Below are positions 46,971-59,569 of a stretch of 64,000 nt of DNA, piece after piece. Position 1 is the stretch's first letter; every line of letters starts with the position of its first letter. Where the stretch lies: assembly GCF_041296385.1 (NCBI RefSeq), contig NW_027184063.1:186001-250000 (forward strand), read 5' to 3'. Under the pieces are notes generated by a model. It saw only the letters and a list, made by a program, of their open reading frames with translations, searched no databases and was not told the origin of the DNA. The translations under genes were made by a program, and so were the position numbers. Source of the DNA: Aphelocoma coerulescens (taxonomy: Eukaryota > Chordata > Aves > Passeriformes > Corvidae).

Positions 46971-49019
46971 TCATTTTTGCATATCCCAAACCCCCTTCCA
47001 AACATCCAGCAGCTGCTTGTAAAGAAGAAGTCCTAGAACAAAAAGCCAGTGCTGCCTTTCATAGCCCCTTTGCTGTCTATGAAGTAGAGGAAAGAAGCTA
47101 GTGAGACGCACTTTCTTTCTCAACTCCATAGAGCGCATCCTTCTCTCAAGGTGGCAGAGTCCTTGGCGGAAGTGAAGCATCTGCAGCTGCAGTTCAGACT
47201 GAGAGATGTGCCAGGACAGGAAACATTTGCTGACCTTCCCTGTTCCCTGTGCGACATGATTCTCGCAGCCCAGTCAGTTTCACACACCTTCGGTATCCCT
47301 GAGTCCAAGCAGCTAAAGCTCACAGAGACAGAAGTGTCAGGAAGGAAAGCGTTGCAAAAGCACCCCCTTCTCTTATCAGCATATAAATTGTGCACAACAG
47401 GCTGCGGCACCGAACCTTCCTTCTCAGATAGACATGCCATCACACTTTTCACTCTTGCAGCTCGGTTGAAAAGCTCCAGCAGCTGCTTCCGCAATAGCAA
47501 AAGGTTCTAGAAGTGAAAGCCAGTTCGGGGCTGCACCTTCTCCTTGCCGCATGTAAGCCACACCAAACTCCCTGATGCACTCTGTCCTCCCCTTCTCAAA
47601 GGAGTAGACGGTGGCATCAGGACACACCTGTGTCCCAGCAGCTGGGTGCCCAGCCGGGAGCAGGAGCATGGCTGGGGCTGCTCCCAAAGTTGCCCCGCCC
47701 CAATGCCAGAGCCAGACATGGGCTGAGGGGGGGCTGGATGAGGCTTTATTGTCCAGCTGCATGCCAGGAGTGAGCACAAAATCTACCTGCATTCTCTGCA
47801 GCATGCCATCCTGGAGCAGAGCCATTGCCAAAGGAAGCCGTGAGCCCGTGCCAAGCCAGTGCCGGAGTGGGATCCTAGCAGCACCTGTGGAAGCCGGGAG
47901 AGAGGAGCCCACCTGGAGCAGGTTCGTGCAGGATTAATCATCCTGTGGCTTCCCACCAGGGTCCTGTTGCTTCCAAAAGGCCCCACAGTGTCACTGTGGC
48001 CCCTCGGTTCCACCAGGTTCCATAGCGTCACTGTGGTGCCCAGGGTTCCGTCAGCTTCGCCAGCATCCCCACAGTCTCCAGGGCTCCCCGAGCTTCTGTG
48101 GTGTCACAGTGGAGGCAGGGTTGCATCAGGTTCCATAGCATCAGCACGGTCTCCAGGGCTCCCCGAGCTTCTGTGGTGTCACAGTGGAGGCAGGGTTGCA
48201 TCAGGTTCCATAGCATCACCACGGTCTCCAGGGCTCCCCTGAGCTTCTGTGGTGGTGTCACAGAGGAGCCAGGCTTCCTTGTAGTTCCCCAGCATCACAA
48301 AAGCTCTCCTGGGAGCCACGGGTCACAAAGCACCGTGGGCTCTGTGCAGCCCCGCTGTGTCACAATGGCCGCTGGCTTCCAGGAGCCCCCGCAGTGTCCC
48401 AGTGGGCCCGTGGCTTTAGGAGTGGGTGGCTGGGAGTTGGTGCCAGCGGCTGGGGGAGAAGCAGCAGGGACTGTGTGCGGACAGTGCCATGGCCACTTGT
48501 GTGGCCACTGGTGTCTCTGTGCCAGGCACAGCCGTGGTGTGTAACACCGGCTCCGGGTCCTTTGGCTGTGCAGGTGGCAGTCACGGCCTGGAGCAGGGCT
48601 GCTCCCGGGGGACAGCCTGGGGCAGGAGGCTGCTGGAGATTCATTCCCCACACGCTGCAGCTCCTTGTCATGAGGTGCTCGGAGTGATTGGAAAGGCTGT
48701 TGGCAGCAGGCAGTTCTGTGGGTTCGAGCTGTGGAGCTGTCAGCGGGAATGCAAAGGCCAAGCTGGTGAGCCTTTTGTCCTGGTGCCTTTAGTGTGTGAG
48801 CAGTCCCTGGTGCCGTTGTCTTTGGATCCTGAGTGTGGGAGAGGCAAGGCTTAGGATGGTGCGTAGAGCTGAGAAGGAAAGTGCCGAGAGCAGCGTGTGT
48901 GCTGCTGCTTTGAGGGGTGCAGTTGAAGTTGTAGGCAGCAAGAGCTTTCTCAGCTGGCCCTTTTGTGAGCTCTGCTTTTCCAGATGGCTTCCATCTTACC
49001 CTCTTACCATCTTAGCCTC
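46971..49019. repeat. Monomer 23 (2049 bp, n=2), breaks the trimeric order
   Basis: Sits where a type-A copy is expected but lacks every type-A marker. Instead it has GCTTCCGC at 47488, otherwise seen only in monomer 8. Block 48093-48243. It does carry the CTATGAAGTAG seen in other type-A copies, so only the start may be of type-A origin. Confidence 0.96.
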
Positions 49020-51144
49020 TCATTTTTGCATATCCCAAACCCCCTTCCAAACATCCAGCAGCTGCTTGTAAAGAAGAAGTCCTAGAACAAAAAGCCAGTG
49101 CTGCCTTTCATAGCCCCTTTGCTGTCTATGAACTAGAGGAAAGAAGCTAGTGAGACGCACTTTCTTTCTCAACTCCATAGAGCGCATCCTTCTCTCAAGG
49201 TGGCAGAGTCCTTGGCGGAAGTGAAGCATCTGCAGCTGCAGTTCAGACTGAGAGATGTGCCAGGACAGGAAACATTTGCTGACCTTCCCTGTTCCCTGTG
49301 CAACATGATTCTCGCAGCCCAGTCACTTTCACACACCTTCGGTATCCCTGAGTCCAAGCAGCTAAAGCTCACAGAGACAGAAGTGTCAGGAAGGAAAACG
49401 TTGCAAAAGCACCCCCTTCTCTTATCAGCATATAAATTGTGCACAACAGTCTGCGGCACCGAACCTTCCTTCTCAGATAGACATGCCATCACACTTTTCA
49501 CTCTTGCAGCTCGGTTGAAAAGCTCCAGCAGCTGCTCCCGCAATAGCAAAAGGTTCTAGAAGTGAAAGCCAGTTTGGGGCTGCACCTTCTCCTTGCCGCA
49601 TGTAAGCCACACCAAACTCCCTGATGCACTCTGTCCTCCCCTTCTCAAAGGAGTAGACGGTGGCATCAGGACACACCTGTGTCCCAGCAGCTGGGTGCCC
49701 AGCCGGGAGCAGGAGCATGGCTGGGGCTGCTCCCAAAGTTGCCCCGCCCCAATGCCAGAGCCAGACATGGGCTGAGGGGGGGCTGGATCAGGCTTTATTG
49801 TCCAGCTGCATGCCAGGAGTGAGCACAAAATCTACCTGCATTCTCTGCAGCATGCCATCCTGGAGCAGAGCCATTGCCAAAGGAAGCCGTGAGCCCGTGA
49901 CAAGCCAGTGCCGGAGTGGGATCCTAGCAGCACCTGTGGAAGCCGGGAGAGAGGAGCCCACCTGGAGCAGGTTCGTGCAGGATTAATCATCCTGTGGCTT
50001 CCCACCAGGGTCCTGTTGCTTCCAAAAGGCCCCACAGTGTCACTGTGGCCCCTCGGTTCCACCAGGTTCCATAGTGTCACTGTGGTGCCCAGGGTTCCGT
50101 CAGCTTCGCCAGCATCCCCACAGTCTCCAGGGCTCCCCAGGCTTCTGTGGTGTCACAGTGGAGGCAGGGTTGCATCAGGTTCCATAGCATCACCACGGTC
50201 TCCAGGGCTCCCAGAGGTTCTGTGGTGTCACAGTGGAGGCAGGGTTGCATCAGGTTCCATAGCATCACCACGGTCTCCAGGGCTCCCAGAGGTTCTGTGG
50301 TGTCACAGTGGAGGCAGGGTTGCATCAGGTTCCATAGCATCACCACGGTCTCCAGGGCTCCCCTGAGCTTCTGTGGTGGTGTCACAGAGGAGCCAGGCTT
50401 CCTTGTAGTTCCCCAGCATCACAAAGGCTCTCCTGGGAGCCACGGGTCACAAAGCACCGTGGGCTCTGTGCAGCCCCGCTGTGTCACAATGGCCGCTGGC
50501 TTCCACGAGCCCCCGCAGTGTCCCAGTGGGCCCGTGGCTTTAGGAGTGGGTGGCTGGGAGTTGGTGCCAGCGGCTGGGGGAGAAGCAGCAGGGACTGTGT
50601 GCGGACAGTGCCATGGCCACTTGTGTGGCCACTGGTGTCTCTGTGCCAGGCACAGCCGTGGTGTGTAACACCGGCTCCGGGTCCTTTGGCTGTGCAGGTG
50701 GCAGTCACGGCCTGGAGCAGGGCTGCTCCCGGAGGACAGCCTGGGGCAGGAGGCTGCTGGAGATTCATTCCCCACGCGCTGCAGCTCCTTGTCATGAGGT
50801 GCTCGGAGTGATTGGAAAGGCTGTTGGCAGCAGGCAGTTCTGTGGGTTCGAGCTGTGGAGCTGTCAGCGGGAATGCAAAGGCCAAGCTGGTGAGCCTTTT
50901 GTCCTGGTGCCTTTAGTGTGTGAGCAGTCCCTGGTGCCGTTGTCTTTGGATCCTGAGTGTGGGAGAGGCAAGGCTTAGGATGGTGCGTAGAGCTGAGAAG
51001 GAAAGTGCCGAGAGCAGCGTGTGTGCTGCTGCTTTGAGGGGTGCAGTTGAAGTTGTAGGCAGCAAGAGCTTTCTCAGCTGGCCCTTTGGTGAGCTCTGCT
51101 TTTGCCAGATGGCTTCCATCTTACCCTCTTACCATCTTAGCCTC
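49020..51144. repeat. Monomer 24 (2125 bp, n=3)
   Basis: Block 50142-50367. It shares GAAAACG and TAGTGTCAC with monomers 1 and 9 but has ACAGTCTG like type A. The left block edge CCCCAGGCTTC near 50139 is private (all others have CCCCGAGC or CCCTGAGC types). Confidence 0.96.
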
Positions 51145-53269
51145 TCATTTTTGCATATCCCAAACCCCCTTCCAAACATCCAGCAGCTGCTTGTAAAGAA
51201 GAAGTCCTAGAACAAAAAGCCAGTGCTGCCTTTCATAGCCCCTTTGCTGTCTATGAACTAGAGGAAAGAAGCTAGTGAGACGCACTTTCTTTCTCAACTC
51301 CGTAGAGCGCATCCTTCTCTCAAGGTGGCAGAGTCCTTGGCTGAAGTGAAGCATCTGCAGCTGCAGTTCAGACTGAGAGATGTGCCAGGACAGGAAACAT
51401 TTGCTGACCTTCCCTGTTCCCTGTGCGACATGATTCTCGCAGCCCAGTCACTTTCACACACCTTCGGTATCCCTGAGTCCAAGCAGCTAAAGCTCACAGA
51501 GACAGAAGTGTCAGGAAGGAAAACGTTGCAAAAGCACCCCCTTCTCTTATCAGCATATAAATTGTGCACAACAGGCTGCGGCACCGAACCTTCCTTCTCA
51601 GATAGACATGCCATCACACTTTTCACTCTTGCAGCTCGGTTGAAAAGCTCCAGCAGCTGCTCCCGCAATAGCAAAAGGTTCTAGAAGTGAAAGCCAGTTC
51701 GGGGCTGCACCTTCTCCTTGCCGCATGTAAGCCACACCAAACTCCCTGATGCACTCTGTCCTCCCCTTCTCAAAGGAGTAGACGGTGGCATCAGGACACA
51801 CCTGTGTCCCAGCAGCTGGGTGCCCAGCCGGGAGCAGGAGCATGGCTGGGGCTGCTCCCAAAGTTGCCCCGCCCCAATGCCAGAGCCAGACATGGGCTGA
51901 GGGGGGGCTGGATCAGGCTTTATTGTCCAGCTGCATGCCAGGAGTGAGCACAAAATCTACCTGCATTCTCTGCAGCATGCCATCCTGGAGCAGAGCCATT
52001 GCCAAAGGAAGCCGTGAGCCCGTGACAAGCCAGTGCCGGAGTGGGATCCTAGCAGCACCTGTGGAAGCCGGGAGAGAGGAGCCCACCTGGAGCAGGTTCG
52101 TGCAGGATTAATCATCCCGTGGCTTCCCACCAGGGTCCTGTTGCTTCCAAAAGGCCCCACAGTGTCACTGTGGCCCCTCGGTTCCACCAGGTTCCATAGC
52201 GTCACTGTGGTGCCCAGGGTTCCGTCAGCTTCGCCAGCATCCCCACAGTCTCCAGGGCTCCCCGAGCTTCTGTGGTGTCACAGTGGAGGCAGGGTTGCAT
52301 CAGGTTCCATAGCATCACCACAGTCTCCAGGGCTCCCTGAGCTTCTGTGGTGTCACAGTGGAGGCAGGGTTGCATCAGGTTCCATAGCATCAGCACGGTC
52401 TCCAGGGCTCCCCGAGCTTCTGTGGTGTCACAGTGGAGGCAGGGTTGCATCAGGTTCCATAGCATCACCACGGTCTCCAGGGCTCCCCTGAGCTTCTGTG
52501 GTGATGTCACAGAGGAGCCAGGCTTCCTTGTAGTTCCCCAGCATCACAAAGGCTCTCCTGGGAGCCACGGGTCACAAAGCACCGTGGGCTCTGTGCAGCC
52601 CCGCTGTGTCACAATGGCCGCTGGCTTCCACGAGTCCCCGCAGTGTCCCAGTGGGCCCGTGGCTTTAGGAGTGGGTGGCTGGGAGTTGGTGCCAGCGGCT
52701 GGGGGAGAAGCAGCAGGGACTTTGTGCGGACAGTGCCATGGCCACTTGTGTGGCCACTGGTGTCTCTGTGCCAGGCACAGCCGTGGTGTGTAACACCGGC
52801 TCCGGGTCCTTTGGCTGTGCAGGTGGCAGTCACGGCCTGGAGCAGGGCTGCTCCCGGAGGACAGCCTGGGGCAGGAGGCTGCTGGAGATTCATTCCCCAC
52901 GCGCTGCAGCTCCTTGTCATGAGGTGCTCGGAGTGATTGGAAAGGCTGTTGGCAGCAGGCAGTTCTGTGGGTTCGAGCTGTGGAGCTGTCAGCGGGAATG
53001 CAAAGGCCAAGCTGGTGAGCCTTTTGTCCTGGTGCCTTTAGTGTGTGAGCAGTCCCTGGTGCCGTTGTCTTTGGATCCTGAGTGTGGGAGAGGCAAGGCT
53101 TAGGATGGTGTGTAGAGCTGAGAAGGAAAGTGCCGAGAGCAGCGTGTGTGCTGCTGCTTTGAGGGGTGCAGTTGAAGTTGTAGGCAGCAAGAGCTTTCTC
53201 AGCTGGCCCTTTGGTGAGCTCTGCTTTTGCCAGATGGCTTCCATCTTACCCTCTTACCATCTTAGCCTC
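51145..53269. repeat. Monomer 25 (2125 bp, n=3)
   Basis: Block 52267-52492. The leader is of the monomer 2/10 kind (CTCCGTAG, GAAAACG), but the block and tail match monomer 28 at a shift of exactly 6300 bp, including GTGATGTCAC and ACTTTGTGCGG. It is a recombinant with a switch inside the monomer. Confidence 0.96.
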
Positions 53270-55395
53270 TCATTTTTGCATATCCCAAACCCCCTTCCAA
53301 ACATCCAGCAGCTGCTTGTAAAGAAGAAGTCCTAGAACAAAAAGCCAGTGCTGCCTTTCATAGCCCCTTTGCTGTCTATGAAGTAGAGGAAAGAAGCTAG
53401 TGAGACGCACTTTCTTTCTCAACTCCATAGAGCGCATCCTTCTCTCAAGGTGGCAGAGTCCTTGGCGGAAGTGAAGCATCTGCAGCTGCAGTTCAGACTG
53501 AGAGATGTGCCAGGACAGGAAACATTTGCTGACCTTCCCTGTTCCCTGTGCAACATGATTCTCGCAGCCCAGTCACTTTCACACACCTTCGGTATCCCTG
53601 AGTCCAAGCAGCTAAAGCTCACAGAGACAGAAGTGTCAGGAAGGAAAGCGTTGCAAAAGCACCCCCTTCTCTTATCAGCATATAAATTGTGCACAACAGT
53701 CTGCGGCACCGAACCTTCCTTCTCAGATAGACATGCCATCACACTTTTCACTCTTGCAGCTCGGTTGAAAAGCTCCAGCAGCTGCTCCCGCAATAGCAAA
53801 AGGTTCTAGAAGTGAAAGCCAGTTTGGGGCTGCACCTTCTCCTTGCCGCATGTAAGCCACACCAAACTCCCTGATGCACTCTGTCCTCCCCTTCTCAAAG
53901 GAGTAGACGGTGGCATCAGGACACACCTGTGTCCCAGCAGCTGGGTGCCCAGCCGGGAGCAGGAGCAGGGCTGGGGCTGCTCCCAAAGTTGCCCTGCCCC
54001 AATGCCAGAGCCAGACATGGGCTGAGGGGGGGCTGGATCAGGCTTTATTGTCCAGCTGCATGCCAGGAGTGAGCACAAAATCTACCTGCATTCTCTGCAG
54101 CATGCCATCCTGGAGCAGAGCCATTGCCAAAGGAAGCCGTGAGCCCGTGACAAGCCAGTGCCGGAGTGGGATCCTAGCAGCACCTGTGGAAACTGGGAGA
54201 GAGGAGCCCACCTGGAGCAGGTTCGTGCAGGATTAATCATCCTGTGGCTTCCCACCAGGGTCCTGTTGCTTCCAAAAGGCCCCACAGTGTCACTGTGGCC
54301 CCTCGGTTCCACCAGGTTCCATAGCGTCACTGTGGTGCCCAGGGTTCCGTCAGCTTCGCCAGCATCCCCACAGTCTCCAGGGCTCCCTGAGCTTCTGTGG
54401 TGTCACAGTGGAGGCAGGGTTGCATCAGGTTCCATAGCGTCACCACGGTCTCCAGGGCTCCCTGAGCTTCTGTGGTGTCACAGTGGAGGCAGGGTTGCAT
54501 CAGGTTCCATAGCATCAGCACGGTCTCCAGGGCTCCCCTGAGCTTCTGTGGTGTCACAGTGGAGGCAGGGTTGCATCAGGTTCCATAGCATCAGCACGGT
54601 CTCCAGGGCTCCCCTGAGCTTCTGTGGTGGTGTCACAGAGGAGCCAGGCTTCCTTGTAGTTCCCCAGCATCACAAAGGCTCTCCTGGGAGCCACGGGTCA
54701 CAAAGCACCGTGGGCTCTGTGCAGCCCCGCTGTGTCACAATGGCCGCTGGCTTCCACGAGTCCCCGCAGTGTCCCAGTGGGCCCGTGGCTTTAGGAGTGG
54801 GTGGCTGGGAGTTGGTGCCAGCGGCTGGGGGAGAAGCAGCAGGGACTTTGTGCGGACAGTGCCATGGCCACTTGTGTGGCCACTGGTGTCTCTGTGCCAG
54901 GCACAGCCGTGGTGTGTAACACCGGCTCCGGGTCCTTTGGCTGTGCAGGTGGCAGTCACGGCCTGGAGCAGGGCTGCTCCCGGAGGACAGCCTGGGGCAG
55001 GAGGCTGCTGGAGATTCATTCCCCACGCGCTGCAGCTCCTTGTCATGAGGTGCTCGGAGTGATTGGAAAGGCTGTTGGCAGCAGGCAGTTCTGTGGGTTC
55101 GAGCTGTGGAGCTGTCAGCGGGAATGCAAAGGCCAAGCTGGTGAGCCTTTTGTCCTGGTGCCTTTAGTGTGTGAGCAGTCCCTGGTGCCGTTGTCTTTGG
55201 ATCCTGAGTGTGGGAGAGGCAAGGCTTAGGATGGTGTGTAGAGCTGAGAAGGAAAGTGCCGAGAGCAGCGTGTGTGCTGCTGCTTTGAGGGGTGCAGTTG
55301 AAGTTGTAGGCAGCAAGAGCTTTCTCAGCTGGCCCTTTGGTGAGCTCTGCTTTTGCCAGATGGCTTCCATCTTACCCTCTTACCATCTTAGCCTC
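53270..55395. repeat. Monomer 26 (2126 bp, n=3), type A
   Basis: Block 54392-54618. All type-A markers are present, and CTATGAAGTAG. It differs from monomer 29 at very few bases, one being ACTTTGTGCGG here against ACTGTGTGCGG there. Confidence 0.96.
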
Positions 55396-57444
55396 TCATT
55401 TTTGCATATCCCAAACCCCCTTCCAAACATCCAGCAGCTGCTTGTAAAGAAGAAGTCCTAGAACAAAAAGCCAGTGCTGCCTTTCATAGCCCCTTTGCTG
55501 TCTATGAACTAGAGGAAAGAAGCTAGTGAGACGCACTTTCTTTCTCAACTCCGTAGAGCGCATCCTTCTCTCAAGGTGGCAGAGTCCTTGGCTGAAGTGA
55601 AGCATCTGCAGCTGCAGTTCAGACTGAGAGATGTGCCAGGACAGGAAACATTTGCTGACCTTCCCTGTTCCCTGTGCGACATGATTCTCGCAGCCCAGTC
55701 ACTTTCACACACCTTCGGTATCCCTGAGTCCAAGCAGCTAAAGCTCACAGAGACAGAAGTGTCAGGAAGGAAAGCGTTGCAAAAGCACCCCCTTCTCTTA
55801 TCAGCATATAAATTGTGCACAACAGGCTGCGGCACCGAACCTTCCTTCTCAGAGAGACATGCCATCACACTTTTCACTCTTGCAGCTCGGTTGAAAAGCT
55901 CCAGCAGCTGCTCCCGCAATAGCAAAAGGTTCTAGAAGTGAAAGCCAGTTCGGGGCTGCACCTTCTCCTTGCCGCATGTAAGCCACACCAAACTCCCTGA
56001 TGCACTCTGTCCTCCCCTTCTCAAAGGAGTAGACGGTGGCATCAGGACACACCTGTGTCCCAGCAGCTGGGTGCCCAGCCGGGAGCAGGAGCATGGCTGG
56101 GGCTGCTCCCAAAGTTGCCCCGCCCCAATGCCAGAGCCAGACATGGGCTGAGGGGGGGCTGGATCAGGCTTTATTGTCCAGCTGCATGCCAGGAGTGAGC
56201 ACAAAATCTACCTGCATTCTCTGCAGCATGCCATCCTGGAGCAGAGCCATTGCCAAAGGAAGCCGTGAGCCCGTGCCAAGCCAGTGCCGGAGTGGGATCC
56301 TAGCAGCACCTGTGGAAGCCGGGAGAGAGGAGCCCACCTGGAGCAGGTTCGTGCAGGATTAATCATCCTGTGGCTTCCCACCAGGGTCCTGTTGCTTCCA
56401 AAAGGCCCCACAGTGTCACTGTGGCCCCTCGGTTCCACCAGGTTCCATAGCGTCACTGTGGTGCCCAGGGTTCCGTCAGCTTCGCCAGCATCCCCACAGT
56501 CTCCAGGGCTCCCCGAGCTTCTGTGGTGTCACAGTGGAGGCAGGGTTGCATCAGGTTCCATAGCATCAGCACGGTCTCCAGGGCTCCCTGAGCTTCTGTG
56601 GTGTCACAGTGGAGGCAGGGTTGCATCAGGTTCCATAGCATCACCACGGTCTCCAGGGCTCCCCTGAGCTTCTGTGGTGGTGTCACAGAGGAGCCAGGCT
56701 TCCTTGTAGTTCCCCAGCATCACAAAAGCTCTCCTGGGAGCCACGGGTCACAAAGCACCGTGGGCTCTGTGCAGCCCCGCTGTGTCACAATGGCCGCTGG
56801 CTTCCAGGAGCCCCCGCAGTGTCCCAGTGGGCCCGTGGCTTTAGGAGTGGGTGGCTGGGAGTTGGTGCCAGCGGCTGGGGGAGAAGCAGCAGGGACTGTG
56901 TGTGGACAGTGCCATGGCCACTTGTGTGGCCACTGGTGTCTCTGTGCCAGGCACAGCCGTGGTGTGTAACACCGGCTCCGGGTCCTTTGGCTGTGCAGGT
57001 GGCAGTCACGGCCTGGAGCAGGGCTGCTCCCGGGGGACAGCCTGGGGCAGGAGGCTGCTGGAGATTCATTCCCCACACGCTGCAGCTCCTTGTCATGAGG
57101 TGCTCGGAGTGATTGGAAAGGCTGTTGGCAGCAGGCAGTTCTGTGGGTTCGAGCTGTGGAGCTGTCAGCGGGAATGCAAAGGCCAAGCTGGTGAGCCTTT
57201 TGTCCTGGTGCCTTTAGTGTGTGAGCAGTCCCTGGTGCCGTTGTCTTTGGATCCTGAGTGTGGGAGAGGCAAGGCTTAGGATGGTGCGTAGAGCTGAGAA
57301 GGAAAGTGCGGGGAGCAGCGTGTGTGCTGCTGCTTTGAGGGGTGCAGTTGAAGTTGTAGGCAGCAAGAGCTTTCTCAGCTGGCCCTTTGGTGAGCTCTGC
57401 TTTTCCAGATGGCTTCCATCTTACCCTCTTACCATCTTAGCCTC
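55396..57444. repeat. Monomer 27 (2049 bp, n=2), type B
   Basis: Block 56518-56668. The variant CAGAGAGACATG near 55853 occurs only here and in monomer 30 (6300 bp later). The leader has CTCCGTAG; the tail has GTGCGGGGAGC and the CTTTTCCAG deletion. Toggle base GATCAGG. Confidence 0.96.
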
Positions 57445-59569
57445 TCATTTTTGCATATCCCAAACCCCCTTCCAAACATCCAGCAGCTGCTTGTAAAGAA
57501 GAAGTCCTAGAACAAAAAGCCAGTGCTGCCTTTCATAGCCCCTTTGCTGTCTATGAACTAGAGGAAAGAAGCTAGTGAGACGCACTTTCTTTCTCAACTC
57601 CATAGAGCGCATCCTTCTCTCAAGGTGGCAGAGTCCTTGGCGGAAGTGAAGCATCTGCAGCTGCAGTTCAGACTGAGAGATGTGCCAGGACAGGAAACAT
57701 TTGCTGACCTTCCCTGTTCCCTGTGCAACATGATTCTCGCAGCCCAGTCACTTTCACACACCTTCGGTATCCCTGAGTCCAAGCAGCTAAAGCTCACAGA
57801 GACAGAAGTGTCAGGAAGGAAAGCGTTGCAAAAGCACCCCCTTCTCTTATCAGCATATAAATTGTGCACAACAGTCTGCGGCACCGAACCTTCCTTCTCA
57901 GATAGACATGCCATCACACTTTTCACTCTTGCAGCTCGGTTGAAAAGCTCCAGCAGCTGCTCCCGCAATAGCAAAAGGTTCTAGAAGTGAAAGCCAGTTT
58001 GGGGCTGCACCTTCTCCTTGCCGCATGTAAGCCACACCAAACTCCCTGATGCACTCTGTCCTCCCCTTCTCAAAGGAGTAGACGGTGGCATCAGGACACA
58101 CCTGTGTCCCAGCAGCTGGGTGCCCAGCCGGGAGCAGGAGCATGGCTGGGGCTGCTCCCAAAGTTGCCCCGCCCCAATGCCAGAGCCAGACATGGGCTGA
58201 GGGGGGGCTGGATCAGGCTTTATTGTCCAGCTGCATGCCAGGAGTGAGCACAAAATCTACCTGCATTCTCTGCAGCATGCCATCCTGGAGCAGAGCCATT
58301 GCCAAAGGAAGCCGTGAGCCCGTGACAAGCCAGTGCCGGAGTGGGATCCTAGCAGCACCTGTGGAAGCCGGGAGAGAGGAGCCCACCTGGAGCAGGTTCG
58401 TGCAGGATTAATCATCCCGTGGCTTCCCACCAGGGTCCTGTTGCTTCCAAAAGGCCCCACAGTGTCACTGTGGCCCCTCGGTTCCACCAGGTTCCATAGC
58501 GTCACTGTGGTGCCCAGGGTTCCGTCAGCTTCGCCAGCATCCCCACAGTCTCCAGGGCTCCCCGAGCTTCTGTGGTGTCACAGTGGAGGCAGGGTTGCAT
58601 CAGGTTCCATAGCATCACCACAGTCTCCAGGGCTCCCTGAGCTTCTGTGGTGTCACAGTGGAGGCAGGGTTGCATCAGGTTCCATAGCATCAGCACGGTC
58701 TCCAGGGCTCCCCGAGCTTCTGTGGTGTCACAGTGGAGGCAGGGTTGCATCAGGTTCCATAGCATCACCACGGTCTCCAGGGCTCCCCTGAGCTTCTGTG
58801 GTGATGTCACAGAGGAGCCAGGCTTCCTTGTAGTTCCCCAGCATCACAAAGGCTCTCCTGGGAGCCACGGGTCACAAAGCACCGTGGGCTCTGTGCAGCC
58901 CCGCTGTGTCACAATGGCCGCTGGCTTCCACGAGTCCCCGCAGTGTCCCAGTGGGCCCGTGGCTTTAGGAGTGGGTGGCTGGGAGTTGGTGCCAGCGGCT
59001 GGGGGAGAAGCAGCAGGGACTTTGTGCGGACAGTGCCATGGCCACTTGTGTGGCCACTGGTGTCTCTGTGCCAGGCACAGCCGTGGTGTGTAACACCGGC
59101 TCCGGGTCCTTTGGCTGTGCAGGTGGCAGTCACGGCCTGGAGCAGGGCTGCTCCCGGAGGACAGCCTGGGGCAGGAGGCTGCTGGAGATTCATTCCCCAC
59201 GCGCTGCAGCTCCTTGTCATGAGGTGCTCGGAGTGATTGGAAAGGCTGTTGGCAGCAGGCAGTTCTGTGGGTTCGAGCTGTGGAGCTGTCAGCGGGAATG
59301 CAAAGGCCAAGCTGGGGAGCCTTTTGTCCTGGTGCCTTTAGTGTGTGAGCAGTCCCTGGTGCCGTTGTCTTTGGATCCTGAGTGTGGGAGAGGCAAGGCT
59401 TAGGATGGTGTGTAGAGCTGAGAAGGAAAGTGCCGAGAGCAGCGTGTGTGCTGCTGCTTTGAGGGGTGCAGTTGAAGTTGTAGGCAGCAAGAGCTTTCTC
59501 AGCTGGCCCTTTGGTGAGCTCTGCTTTTGCCAGATGGCTTCCATCTTACCCTCTTACCATCTTAGCCTC
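57445..59569. repeat. Monomer 28 (2125 bp, n=3), type C position
   Basis: Block 58567-58792, with repeat order identical to monomer 25. The leader instead matches ACAGTCTG copies. The tail has CTGGGGAGCC, as in monomers 1 and 9. Confidence 0.96.
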
